Positions 36,766-45,099 of a stretch of DNA of 64,000 nt are shown piece after piece. Position 1 is the stretch's first letter. Each line of letters begins with the position of its first letter. The translations under genes and the position numbers were made by a program. The notes beneath the pieces are model-generated. The model was not told the origin of the DNA and ran no database searches. It saw nothing but the letters and a program-made list of their open reading frames with translations. The DNA comes from Gaetbulibacter sp. 4G1 (GTDB lineage Bacteria > Bacteroidota > Bacteroidia > Flavobacteriales > Flavobacteriaceae): positions 372,001 through 436,000 of the forward strand of contig NZ_MDVN01000020.1 in the NCBI RefSeq assembly GCF_002741945.1, read 5' to 3'.

Positions 36766-37083
36766 TTAATTTTGGGATTTTACTTTTATTTTTTTTGGCG
36801 GAATCACCGAAGGCGACAACCCTTTTTCTTTCATTTTACTTACTACAGCTGATTCCATTTTTAGCCGCATCAGTTTTGATCTACCATCAATAAATGCCGA
36901 ACGCATTTCATTAACTTCATTTTTTAATCGTGCAATCTCATATACTTTTTTATCAGCACTATGCGAACTCGCAATCATAACTATAGCTAATCCAGATATA
37001 AAAAGAATCATGCGCCAATTCTTAAACGAATCGTCGCTCACTAAAAATGTTCCTTTTAATATGCTATAAATACTTTTCTTCAT
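36766..37083 (-). CDS. ftsL: FtsL-like cell division protein
   Basis: Small bitopic protein of 105 residues: cytoplasmic N-terminus of about 24 residues, one transmembrane helix (about 25-42), then a periplasmic helix with coiled-coil character (EIARLKNEVNEMRSAFIDG). Conservation is weak; the assignment comes from size, topology and position between rsmH and ftsI. It overlaps the rsmH stop by one nucleotide (TAATG arrangement). Confidence 0.88.
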   Translation of the reverse strand: MKKSIYSILKGTFLVSDDSFKNWRMILFISGLAIVMIASSHSADKKVYEIARLKNEVNEMRSAFIDGRSKLMRLKMESAVVSKMKEKGLSPSVIPPKKIKVKSQN

Positions 37084-37991
37084 TAAATTTTTTCAGCAAT
37101 TCTAAGTTTTGCACTTCTTGCCCTACTGTTTATACTTATCTCTTCTTTAGTTGGAACAATTAATCCATTTACTTTTTTTAATGGTACTTCAAAATTCCCA
37201 AACATGTCTCGCTCTGGCTCTCCTTCAAACAATCCATTTCTTATAAAACGCTTTACCAATCTATCTTCTAAAGAATGATAGGATATAAAACTTAAACGGC
37301 CTCCAACTTTTAATATTTCTGGCGTTTGCAACAAAAACTCTTTTAAAACCTCTATTTCTTGATTTACTTCAATTCTAATAGCTTGGTAAATTTGAGCTAA
37401 CACCTTGTTTTCATGTCGTGGCGGCAAAAACTTTCTCAATACTTTTTTTAATTGTTCACTCGTTTTAATTTCTTCCGTTTTTCTATATTCAACAATAAGC
37501 CTCGCCATTGCCGGTGCAGCCCTTAATTCCCCATACTGCAAAAACACTTGTTTCAACTGCTCTTCTTCATATTCATTAACCACATGAAATGCCGACATAT
37601 CATTTTGTTGATTCATTCGCATATCTAAATCAGCTTCAAATCTTGTAGAAAAACCTCGTTCAGCTACATCAAACTGATGTGAAGACACTCCAAAATCTGC
37701 CAAAACACCATCTATCTGCTTTACACCATGAAACCTTAAAAAGCGTTTTACATATCTAAAATTTTCATGTATCAACGTAAATCGTTCATCATCAATTGTA
37801 TTTTCAAGAGCATCTAAATCTTGATCAAAAGCAAACAACCTACCCTCTTCACCAAGATGTTTTAGTATTTCTTTACTGTGTCCACCTCCTCCAAAGGTTA
37901 CATCTACATATACACCATCTTCTTTAATATTTAAACCATCAACGGTTTCTTTTAACAAAACTGGATTATGATATTCCATGGTCGTCATCAT
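37083..37991 (-). CDS. rsmH: 16S rRNA (cytosine-N4)-methyltransferase RsmH
   Basis: Methylates N4 of C1402 in 16S rRNA. The start region YHNPVLLKETVDGL and the SAM motif VDVTFGGGGHS at about 28-38 are characteristic; ISYHSLEDRLVK (about 245-256) is the second conserved block and the C-terminus has the family's SRARSAKLR. 302 residues. The start at 37991 overlaps mraZ by 26 nt; the internal ATG at 37979 (MEYHNPVLL) is an equally good start and still overlaps. Confidence 0.96.
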   Translation of the reverse strand: MMTTMEYHNPVLLKETVDGLNIKEDGVYVDVTFGGGGHSKEILKHLGEEGRLFAFDQDLDALENTIDDERFTLIHENFRYVKRFLRFHGVKQIDGVLADFGVSSHQFDVAERGFSTRFEADLDMRMNQQNDMSAFHVVNEYEEEQLKQVFLQYGELRAAPAMARLIVEYRKTEEIKTSEQLKKVLRKFLPPRHENKVLAQIYQAIRIEVNQEIEVLKEFLLQTPEILKVGGRLSFISYHSLEDRLVKRFIRNGLFEGEPERDMFGNFEVPLKKVNGLIVPTKEEISINSRARSAKLRIAEKI

Positions 37992-38436
37992 CTTGTCCCA
38001 TTACCTCTTCAGCTAAATCAGCAAAGTCTATTGCAGCATCATCAATAGCCTGTTCATACCTATCTTTATCCCAGATTTCAATAATATTTACCGCTGGAGA
38101 AATCACTATGTTTTTTGAAATACCTGCAAAACCAATAAGATCTTTCGGAATTAGCAAGCGTCCACTACCATCAATATCTACCATTCTTGCCCCTGCATTA
38201 AAACGGCGAATAAAATCATTGTTCTTTTTCTTAAACCTATTAAGCTTATTTACTTTTTGCATCACTGTTTGCCACTCGCTCATAGGATACAATTCTAAAC
38301 ACGGTTGAAAAACAGAACGCCTTAACACGAACCCATCTTCTATAATAGACACCAACTGCTTTTTCATGCCAGAAGGCATCATAAGCCTGCCTTTCGCATC
38401 TACTTTACAATCGTATGTCCCTATTAATGAGTTCAA
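37966..38436 (-). CDS. mraZ: Division/cell wall cluster regulator MraZ, TTG start
   Basis: AbrB-like DNA-binding protein that represses the dcw operon from repeats in its promoter. It has two copies of the SpoVT/AbrB fold; the signature DxKGR is in CKVDAKGRLMMP (about 10-21) and a second, divergent copy in VDIDGSGRLLIPKDL (about 86-100). The only start that keeps the conserved N-terminus (MNSLIGTYDCKVDAKGR) is TTG at 38436. 156 residues, normal. Direct repeats fitting an MraZ box lie 50-79 nt upstream. First gene of the cluster. Confidence 0.95.
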   Translation of the reverse strand: MNSLIGTYDCKVDAKGRLMMPSGMKKQLVSIIEDGFVLRRSVFQPCLELYPMSEWQTVMQKVNKLNRFKKKNNDFIRRFNAGARMVDIDGSGRLLIPKDLIGFAGISKNIVISPAVNIIEIWDKDRYEQAIDDAAIDFADLAEEVMGQDDDDHGIS

Positions 38437-38468
38437 AGCGGTTAGTATTCGTTTTTAGGTTTAAGTTT

Positions 38469-38476
38469 CAAATATA
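38469..38476 (-). promoter_or_regulatory. Promoter -7 box of the dcw cluster
   Basis: The minus strand reads TATATTTG, a perfect TAnnTTTG, 33 nt before the mraZ start. No TTG -33 element is visible: the MraZ-type repeats occupy that position. Confidence 0.6.
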
Positions 38477-38485
38477 TTGAAAAAT

Positions 38486-38515
38486 ATCCCACATTTTACC
38501 ACTTTACTGCACTTT
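38486..38515 (-). promoter_or_regulatory. Probable MraZ operator: three 10-bp direct repeats
   Basis: On the minus strand three consecutive 10-mers read AAAGTGCAGT, AAAGTGGTAA and AATGTGGGAT. Each starts with AA(A/T)GTG, in exact 10-bp register. Known MraZ boxes are AAAGTG(T/G)-N3 repeats in Mollicutes and TGGG repeats with 10-bp period in E. coli. The array overlaps the expected -33 region of the promoter, so bound MraZ would block RNA polymerase. Confidence 0.78.
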
Positions 38516-38673
38516 GTTAATAATTTTTCGATGAAGTACCATTTTAAATAGATAATAAAAAGCAAAAAATATTTTAGTTGCTCACTGTCAACCTGTTACA
38601 TAAAAGAGTTTTATTTAAACACTTTGTTAACATCTTAATTCAAAACAATTATGCCAGAGCTTAAATTAAAATG
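38516..38673. other. Rest of the divergent gap between mraZ and the hydrolase gene
   Basis: After the MraZ-type repeats and before the plus-strand promoter this AT-rich stretch contains no reading frame, hairpin or repeat that I can support. Confidence 0.5.
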
Positions 38674-38674
38674 A

Positions 38675-38703
38675 TTGAAATATGAATGAAATAACTATAT
38701 TTG
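38675..38703 (+). promoter_or_regulatory. Promoter of the hydrolase-engB pair
   Basis: TTG at 38675-38677, an 18-nt spacer and TATATTTG at 38696-38703; the ATG follows 27 nt later. One of the best matches to TTG-N17-23-TAnnTTTG in the window. Confidence 0.65.
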
Positions 38704-38730
38704 TTTTTAACGAAATAGACTAACCAGTTA

Positions 38731-39495
38731 ATGACGCATCGTTTAAAAAAAGAAAAGAATTATAGCTATATTGAAGTTGGAGAAGGCAAACCTGTTATTG
38801 TTTTGCACGGTTTAATGGGTGGGTTAAGTAATTTTGATTCGGTTACTAAGTTTTTTAGCAAAAAGGGATATAAAATTATTATACCAGAATTACCAATTTA
38901 CACGATGTCTTTACTAAAAACCAATGTAAAAAGTTTTGCAAAATATTTACATGATTTTATTGAATTTAAAGGTTTTGATGAAGTGATTTTACTGGGAAAT
39001 TCGCTAGGTGGCCATATTGGTTTGTATCACACAAAATTATTTCCAGAAAAAGTTAAAGCTCTTGTGATAACAGGAAGCTCTGGGCTTTATGAAAGCGCTA
39101 TGGGAGGAGGATACACAAAGCGTAGTGATTATGAGGTTATAAAAAAGAAGGCTCAAGACGTGTTTTATGACCCTGCCGTTGCAACAAAAGAAATAGTTGA
39201 CGAAGTTTACGAAACAGTTAACGACCGTAATAAACTTATAAAAACGTTAGCTATTGCAAAAAGTGCAATTAGACATAATATGGCTAAAGATTTACCAAAA
39301 ATGCAAACCCCCACATGCATTATTTGGGGAAAGAATGACAACGTAACTCCGCCAGAAGTTGCCGAGGAATTTAATGAGCTTTTACCTGATTCTGATTTAT
39401 TCTGGGTTGACAAATGCGGACACGCTGCTATGATGGAACACCCTGAGGAATTTAATCAAATTCTTGATACTTGGTTAACTAAAAGAAAATTTTAA
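38731..39495 (+). CDS. Alpha/beta hydrolase
   Basis: Cytosolic alpha/beta-hydrolase-fold enzyme of 254 residues; substrate unknown. The oxyanion HGLMGG motif is at about 26-31, the nucleophile elbow GNSLGG (S at about 91) at about 89-94, the acid in WGKNDNVTPPEVA near 200 and the catalytic histidine in KCGHAAMMEHP near 230. No signal peptide. Most similar in plan to meta-cleavage-product hydrolase or BioH-like proteins. engB starts 47 nt after its stop, with a hairpin repeat in the spacer. Confidence 0.88.
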   Translation: MTHRLKKEKNYSYIEVGEGKPVIVLHGLMGGLSNFDSVTKFFSKKGYKIIIPELPIYTMSLLKTNVKSFAKYLHDFIEFKGFDEVILLGNSLGGHIGLYHTKLFPEKVKALVITGSSGLYESAMGGGYTKRSDYEVIKKKAQDVFYDPAVATKEIVDEVYETVNDRNKLIKTLAIAKSAIRHNMAKDLPKMQTPTCIIWGKNDNVTPPEVAEEFNELLPDSDLFWVDKCGHAAMMEHPEEFNQILDTWLTKRKF

Positions 39496-39506
39496 AACAA
39501 AACTAA

Positions 39507-39530
39507 GATTCCCTTCTTCAAGGGAATGAC
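39507..39530. repeat. 24-nt hairpin repeat, copy B (hydrolase-engB spacer)
   Basis: GATTCCCTT-CTTC-AAGGGAATGAC in outline: a perfect 7-bp stem TTCCCTT/AAGGGAA with loop CTTC and flanks GA and TGAC. The core is ATTCCC-N8-GGGAAT, the same architecture as the dRS3 repeats of Neisseria. Companion of the copy at 31990-32013. Confidence 0.6.
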
Positions 39531-39542
39531 AAAAACACTATT

Positions 39543-40148
39543 TTGAAAATTAAATCTGCTGAATTTGTAATGAGTAATTCTGATGTGGCTAAATGCCCTA
39601 AAAGCAGATTACCTGAATATGCTTTTATTGGCAGAAGTAACGTTGGAAAATCTTCTTTAATAAACATGCTAACTAGCCGGAAAAGTTTAGCAAAAACGTC
39701 TGGAAGACCTGGAAAAACCCAACTTATTAATCATTTTTTAATAAATAAAAATTGGCATTTAGTAGATTTGCCTGGTTACGGTTATGCGCGAGTTTCTAAA
39801 AGCGCAAAAAAGGTTTTTCAAAAATTTATAACACAATATTTTGCTTTACGGGAGCAGTTGGTTACCGCCTTTGTTTTAGTTGACATTAGGCACAAACCTC
39901 AACCTGTCGATTTAGAATTCATGCAATGGCTAGGTGAAAATGGCATACCTTTTTCAATCATTTTTACCAAAGCAGATAAACTAAAACCTAAAGCTATTGA
40001 AAATTATGTTGAAGACTATAAAAATGTACTTTTAGAAACATGGGAAGATATGCCTAATTATTTTATAACTTCATCATCAAAAGATATAGGCAAAGATGAC
40101 GTTTTGAATTACATTGAGAGTTTAAATGAAAATATGCTACCTGAATAA
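39543..40148 (+). CDS. engB: Ribosome biogenesis GTPase EngB (YsxC/YihA)
   Basis: GTPase needed for late assembly of the 50S subunit. All G motifs are present: G1 GRSNVGKSSLIN at about 30-41, G2 threonine in GRPGKTQ, G3 DLPGYG at about 76-81, G4 TKAD at about 142-145 and G5 SSS near 180. 201 residues, normal. The start is the TTG at 39543: it gives the family N-terminus MKIKSAEFVMSN, whereas the first ATG lies nine codons inside it. Confidence 0.95.
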   Translation: MKIKSAEFVMSNSDVAKCPKSRLPEYAFIGRSNVGKSSLINMLTSRKSLAKTSGRPGKTQLINHFLINKNWHLVDLPGYGYARVSKSAKKVFQKFITQYFALREQLVTAFVLVDIRHKPQPVDLEFMQWLGENGIPFSIIFTKADKLKPKAIENYVEDYKNVLLETWEDMPNYFITSSSKDIGKDDVLNYIESLNENMLPE

Positions 40149-40274
40149 CCTCTATACTACATGTTCAAATAACATAAAGCTACAAGCCATACTTTGACTT
40201 TACCACAAATAATTATAACTTAGCTGAATACTCTATTAATAGAACACAAAACACATTAAATATATATAGTAATT

Positions 40275-40871
40275 ATGAAAAACTTTTTAGTTGCAGCAGT
40301 AGTAAGTATCTTAACATTTGGAAACATTTATGCACAAAACACAGATTTGTTTAACGGTAAAGACCTAGATGGATGGGAAATTTATGGTACAGAAAAATGG
40401 TATGTAGAAGATGGCTATTTAATATGTGAAAGTGGAGAAGATAAAGAATATGGTTACTTAGGCACTAAAAAATACTATAAAGATTTTATTTTAACCTTAG
40501 AGTTTAAACAATGGAGCAATGGCAATAGTGGTGTTTTCATTAGATCGACTGTTGATGGCACTAAAGTTAAAGGCTGGCAAGTAGAAGTAGCTCCAAAAGG
40601 AAAGCATACTGGCGGTGTATACGAATCTTATGGGCGTGGGTGGTTAATAAAACCTGAAGCAGATAAGGAAAATATCCTTAAAGAAGGGGAATGGAATACC
40701 ATGAAAATTAAGGTTAAAGGATCTAAACTAACCTCGTGGTTAAATGGAACAAAAATGACTCATATAGATGATGAAAAAATAGGTGAAGGTGAAGGTGGAA
40801 TAGCTTTACAAATTCATAGCGGTGGAGGCGTGAAAATAAGCTGGAAAAATATTAAAATTAAGGAACTTTAA
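40275..40871 (+). CDS. DUF1080 (3-keto-disaccharide hydrolase-like) secreted protein
   Basis: Secreted protein with a concanavalin-like jelly-roll fold. A signal peptide spans residues 1-20 (cleavage after NIYA, before Q). The body carries the DUF1080 hallmarks: LFNGKDLDGWEIYG at about 25-38, SGVFIRST, and GGIALQIHSGGGVKISWKNIKIKEL at the end in outline. Members are annotated as 3-keto-glycoside hydrolases; the specific sugar is unknown. 198 residues. The stop is only 8 nt from the convergent permease stop. Confidence 0.85.
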   Translation: MKNFLVAAVVSILTFGNIYAQNTDLFNGKDLDGWEIYGTEKWYVEDGYLICESGEDKEYGYLGTKKYYKDFILTLEFKQWSNGNSGVFIRSTVDGTKVKGWQVEVAPKGKHTGGVYESYGRGWLIKPEADKENILKEGEWNTMKIKVKGSKLTSWLNGTKMTHIDDEKIGEGEGGIALQIHSGGGVKISWKNIKIKEL

Positions 40872-40879
40872 TACAAACA

Positions 40880-41980
40880 TTAACTCTTTACATCTAAAGC
40901 ATCACGAAGCGCATTACCAATAAGCATAAATGCCATAACCAGACTCATAATACAAAGCCCAGGTATAATGGCTAGATAAGGTTTTCCTAATATTATATAA
41001 TTATAGTGATCTTTAATCATAGCTCCCCAACTTGCCATAGGAGGTTGGGCTCCAATACCTAAAAAACTAAGTCCGCTTTCTATTAAAATAGCTGCAGCAA
41101 AATTAGCTGCAGATATTACAATAACTGGCGCCATAATGTTGGGTAAAATATGTTTAGTTATAATTCTAAAATCATCAAAACCTAAAGCTCTAGCAGCCGT
41201 AACATATTGCATTTCTTTAGCACTAATTATTTGTCCACGCACCACTCTAGCAACCTCAACCCACATGGTTAAACCTACAGCAATAAATACTTGCCAGAAG
41301 CCTTTACCTAAAGCTAAAGTAATAGCAATTACTAATAACAGCGTAGGTATAGACCATGTAACATTAATAATCCACATAATAAAGGCATCTACTTTTCCTC
41401 CAAAATACCCAGCCACACTTCCCATAAAAACACCGATAATCAATGAAATAAAAACAGCAACAAAACCAATGAAAAACGAAATTCTAGCCCCAACTAAAAC
41501 GCGACTTAGCAAATCTCTTCCGTATTTATCAGTTCCAAAAACAAAAGTTTTTTCTTCAATAAAATCTTTAGCAGACTGATTTGGGAAAGCATTAAGATCG
41601 ATTATTTTTTCAACACCTTTTAAGCCATCAGAGGCATATTCGGTATAATTTAACAAATGGTCTTCTATATTATAGCTTGAAATTGGTATCTCGGTATCTG
41701 TATTTATTTTTCCAAAAAAAACTTTATTAAAACCATTTTGGTTATTCTTTACTTGTGATGGAATAGTTAGCATTTGGACTTTAAAACCTGGTTGTTTCGA
41801 ATGAATAGATAAGTGCATTTGGTTTGCTGCTTGCGAATTATCTGGAGCAAACGCATAAGCAAAGACTGATACTAAACCAACAAATACAATAAAACACAAA
41901 CTGAAAACGCCCCAAAAGTTCTTTTTAAACTTTTGGAGCGCTAATTGTTTTAATGAGTTAGTATTTGAATTATTACTCAT
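40880..41980 (-). CDS. OppC/DppC-type ABC transporter permease
   Basis: Inner-membrane permease of the peptide/nickel (BPD) ABC family. It has an N-terminal helix (about 22-44), a long periplasmic insertion (about 50-165) and five core helices; the EAA loop that contacts the ATPase is recognisable as ARALGFDDFRIITKHILPN near residue 265. The sequence FGTDKYGRDLLSRVLVGAR is typical of OppC. The partner OppB-type permease, ATPases and binding protein are not in this window. It starts 8 nt after prc on the same strand. An imperfect hairpin lies in its first codons (41908-41940). Confidence 0.9.
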   Translation of the reverse strand: MSNNSNTNSLKQLALQKFKKNFWGVFSLCFIVFVGLVSVFAYAFAPDNSQAANQMHLSIHSKQPGFKVQMLTIPSQVKNNQNGFNKVFFGKINTDTEIPISSYNIEDHLLNYTEYASDGLKGVEKIIDLNAFPNQSAKDFIEEKTFVFGTDKYGRDLLSRVLVGARISFFIGFVAVFISLIIGVFMGSVAGYFGGKVDAFIMWIINVTWSIPTLLLVIAITLALGKGFWQVFIAVGLTMWVEVARVVRGQIISAKEMQYVTAARALGFDDFRIITKHILPNIMAPVIVISAANFAAAILIESGLSFLGIGAQPPMASWGAMIKDHYNYIILGKPYLAIIPGLCIMSLVMAFMLIGNALRDALDVKS

Positions 41981-41988
41981 ATAATAAC

Positions 41989-44136
41989 TTAATCCTTTAC
42001 AGTCGCTACCTTTTTTATAGCATAAGACATTTTTAAATCTTCAAGCACATTTAACGCTTCTTCAATATAAACATCTTTACTTAAGCTTTGATGCCATCGT
42101 TGACGTTTTTCTTTTAAATCTGTTGTGTCACTTTCAAAAAGGCTTTTTTCATAAGCATGAGACTCAAAAGTTAAGTTAGTTTTATATTTAGAAATAGCAT
42201 CAAAACGTTTAGATTCTAATTCATTTAAATCATTCGTTGCCTTATATTTTTCATAATTTAACGAAACTACAGTTTCATCAATTTTACTTTTTACCCATTT
42301 AGCGTTTTCCTCAATAAGTTTTAACTGCTCGTTGTTACTCATTCTTTGCTTGCTCTTTTCAATGGTTTCATCATAATCAAAATAATTATCCCAAACTGCA
42401 TAATCGGCAGCATCAATTTCATCCCATGGTAATGGGTTTTCTTTATCTTTTTCGCCTACATCAATAAAGCTAAATCTGCCAGGGACTTTAACATCACTTT
42501 TAACCCCCTCTAATTGTACTGAACCGCCATTGATTCTATAATACTTTTGAGTAGTTAATGCCAATGATCCTAAATCACCGCCAGAACTGTTTCTAACCAA
42601 ATTGTTCAAGTTTAAAACATTTTGAACTGTTCCTTTTCCATAAGTTTGTTTGCTCCCAATTATAATGGCGCGTTTGTAATCTTGCATTGCTGCTGCCATA
42701 ATTTCTGAGGCTGAAGCTGATATTTCGTTAACCAAAATAACTAGGGGTCCATCCCAAACAATAGATTTGTCTTTATCTTTTAAAACCTCTTTTGGCTTAC
42801 CTGTTGATCGTACTTGTACTATAGGCCCATCCTTTATAAATAAGCCTGCCATATCTACAACTGCAGGTAATGAGCCACCACCATTATTGCGCAAATCTAA
42901 CACCAACCCTTCCATTCCTTCAGCTTTTAAACGCTCAATTTCTTTCTTAACATCCGCTGCAGCGTTTAACTTTTTATAATCATTAAAATCTAAATAAAAC
43001 GAAGGCAAATTAATAACTCCAAATTTCTTATTGTTTTTTTCTACTAAGGATGATTTAGCATAGGTTGCTCCTAATTCTACAATATCTCTTGTTATGGTAA
43101 TATCTTTAATTGTTCCATCTATCTTTTTTATAGTTAAAGTTACTTTAGTTCCTTTCGGCCCCTTAATTAACTTTATAGCATCATCAATTCGCATACCAAC
43201 AATATTAACTGGCATCTCTTCATCTTCTTGTTTTACTTTTAAAATAACATCATCGATATCTAATTCTTTTCCTCTCCATGCTGGTCCACCAGATACCAGA
43301 TAAGTAACTTTTATATAATCCATACGCTTTTGAAGCCCAGCACCAATTCCTTCTAATTTCCCAGACATTCGCTGATCAAAAACTTCTTTATTACGAGGTG
43401 CTAAATAGTATGTATGCGGATCGAATTCTCCAACAATTACTCCTACATAATCAGCAAAATAATCTTCACGTTTTTTGTCATCAATATTGTCGTTAAAATA
43501 TATATCCAGCGATTTCAAAGTAGCTTCGCGAGCTTCTTTTTCAATCTCCTCCTCTGTTTTCATTACATAAGAAGCATCATTTTCTTTTGCTTGTTCTTCT
43601 TCACTATAAATATCCTCATAATTAGAAAGTGTTGAAAACTTAAGTTGCTTTCTCCAACGCTCTTTTAGTTGCTTTCTATTTTTAACATATGAGGTTTTTT
43701 CAGAATCAGTATCAAAAATCTCATCTTTAGTATAATCAAATGGTTCAGATAATATTTCTTTATATAAAGATTTGGCTTCTTGGATACGCTTTATCATTCG
43801 CTCGTGAGTTACATTGAAAAACGTAATGTCTGATATTTTTAATTGATCATCAATAGTCAATTTATATTTTTCAAAATCTTTATAATCCGATTCATAGAAA
43901 TATCGCTTTAAAGGATCCATAGCCTCAACATAATCTGAAAACAATTCAGCTGAAAAAGCATCATCCATTGCAATAGGATCAAAATGAAGTTGTTCTAAAA
44001 CACTTTTAATGATATGAATTAGCATTTTGTCTTTATCTGAATCGTCAAATGTTTTAGATGTAAAACTACACGATGCAAAGGCAAGCAAAACCATTAATAA
44101 CAAAACTTTATAATTCCTCTTCATAATATTTTTCAT
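41989..44136 (-). CDS. Carboxy-terminal (tail-specific) protease Prc
   Basis: Periplasmic serine protease of family S41 that removes proteins with particular C-termini and processes envelope lipoproteins. A probable lipoprotein signal ends ASC23. An N-terminal helical domain (about 30-240) is followed by a PDZ domain (about 245-345, with GIGAGL) and the S41 core, with nucleophile in NEISASASEI and general-base lysine in QTYGKGTVQ near residue 485, then a helical C-terminal domain. 715 residues, close to E. coli Prc (682). Same strand as and just ahead of the lone permease. Confidence 0.93.
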   Translation of the reverse strand: MKNIMKRNYKVLLLMVLLAFASCSFTSKTFDDSDKDKMLIHIIKSVLEQLHFDPIAMDDAFSAELFSDYVEAMDPLKRYFYESDYKDFEKYKLTIDDQLKISDITFFNVTHERMIKRIQEAKSLYKEILSEPFDYTKDEIFDTDSEKTSYVKNRKQLKERWRKQLKFSTLSNYEDIYSEEEQAKENDASYVMKTEEEIEKEAREATLKSLDIYFNDNIDDKKREDYFADYVGVIVGEFDPHTYYLAPRNKEVFDQRMSGKLEGIGAGLQKRMDYIKVTYLVSGGPAWRGKELDIDDVILKVKQEDEEMPVNIVGMRIDDAIKLIKGPKGTKVTLTIKKIDGTIKDITITRDIVELGATYAKSSLVEKNNKKFGVINLPSFYLDFNDYKKLNAAADVKKEIERLKAEGMEGLVLDLRNNGGGSLPAVVDMAGLFIKDGPIVQVRSTGKPKEVLKDKDKSIVWDGPLVILVNEISASASEIMAAAMQDYKRAIIIGSKQTYGKGTVQNVLNLNNLVRNSSGGDLGSLALTTQKYYRINGGSVQLEGVKSDVKVPGRFSFIDVGEKDKENPLPWDEIDAADYAVWDNYFDYDETIEKSKQRMSNNEQLKLIEENAKWVKSKIDETVVSLNYEKYKATNDLNELESKRFDAISKYKTNLTFESHAYEKSLFESDTTDLKEKRQRWHQSLSKDVYIEEALNVLEDLKMSYAIKKVATVKD

Positions 44137-44322
44137 CTTTTAATCTTTTCTGTTTAGATACTAATATATCTATCTTCAAATAAAAATAATAATTTATTTT
44201 CTACTAAAATAAAGAAAAAACCATGCCAATAAAGGCAATTGCTACTAATTTTTTGTTAAAGCAAAGAAATTAAGTGTTTACTGGCTAAATTATGTATTTT
44301 AGCGGTGTTTTATAATCCCAAT

Positions 44323-45099
44323 ATGTCAAAAAAACCTCTTATTCTAGTAACTAACGATGATGGTATTAATGCGCCAGGAATTAGAACACTGATTAGTGTT
44401 ATGAATACCATTGGAGATGTAGTAGTGGTAGCACCTGACAGTCCACAGAGCGGTATGGGGCATGCCATTACAATAAACTCAACATTATATGTTTGGCAAA
44501 TTAATAGCGACAATGAACCTCAAATAGAGTATTGTTGCTCTGGAACACCTGCTGATTGTGTAAAATTAGGTGTTAGAGAAATATTGGATAGAAAACCCGA
44601 TTTATGTGTATCGGGAATCAATCATGGCTCAAACTCCTCTATTAATGTTATTTATTCAGGCACTATGAGTGCAGCTATTGAAGCTGGCATTGAAGGTATT
44701 CCTGCAATTGGTTTTTCGTTATTAGACTACAATTGGAAAGCTAATTTTGAAGCCTGTAAACCTTTTGTAAAAACAATTACCGAAAATGCTTTAAAACATG
44801 GCATTCCTAATGATGTTGTTTTAAATGTTAATATCCCAAATGTTTCTGAGGAAAATATAAAAGGCATAAAAGTTTGCAGGCAAGCTAAAGGGAATTGGGT
44901 TGAAGCTTTTGACAAGCGTCAAAACCCTCAGGGAAAAGATTATTACTGGCTTTCTGGAGAATTTGTTAATTTAGATGGCGGAGAAGACACTGATGAATGG
45001 GCCTTAGAAAACAATTACATTTCTGTAGTTCCAGCTCAATTTGATTTAACTGCACACAAACATATAAGTACATTAAAAAAATGGAATTTAAATGATTAA
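44323..45099 (+). CDS. surE: 5'/3'-nucleotidase SurE
   Basis: Metal-dependent nucleotidase/exopolyphosphatase that dephosphorylates nucleoside monophosphates. The signature LVTNDDGINAPG (acidic metal ligands D12 and D13) is at the N-terminus, followed by APDSPQSGMGHAIT and SGINHGSNSSINVIYSGTMSAA in outline. The ATG at 44323 gives the standard start MSKKPLILVTNDDG; the frame could be extended six codons to a GTG. 258 residues. The next gene overlaps the stop by 8 nt. Confidence 0.95.
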   Translation: MSKKPLILVTNDDGINAPGIRTLISVMNTIGDVVVVAPDSPQSGMGHAITINSTLYVWQINSDNEPQIEYCCSGTPADCVKLGVREILDRKPDLCVSGINHGSNSSINVIYSGTMSAAIEAGIEGIPAIGFSLLDYNWKANFEACKPFVKTITENALKHGIPNDVVLNVNIPNVSEENIKGIKVCRQAKGNWVEAFDKRQNPQGKDYYWLSGEFVNLDGGEDTDEWALENNYISVVPAQFDLTAHKHISTLKKWNLND

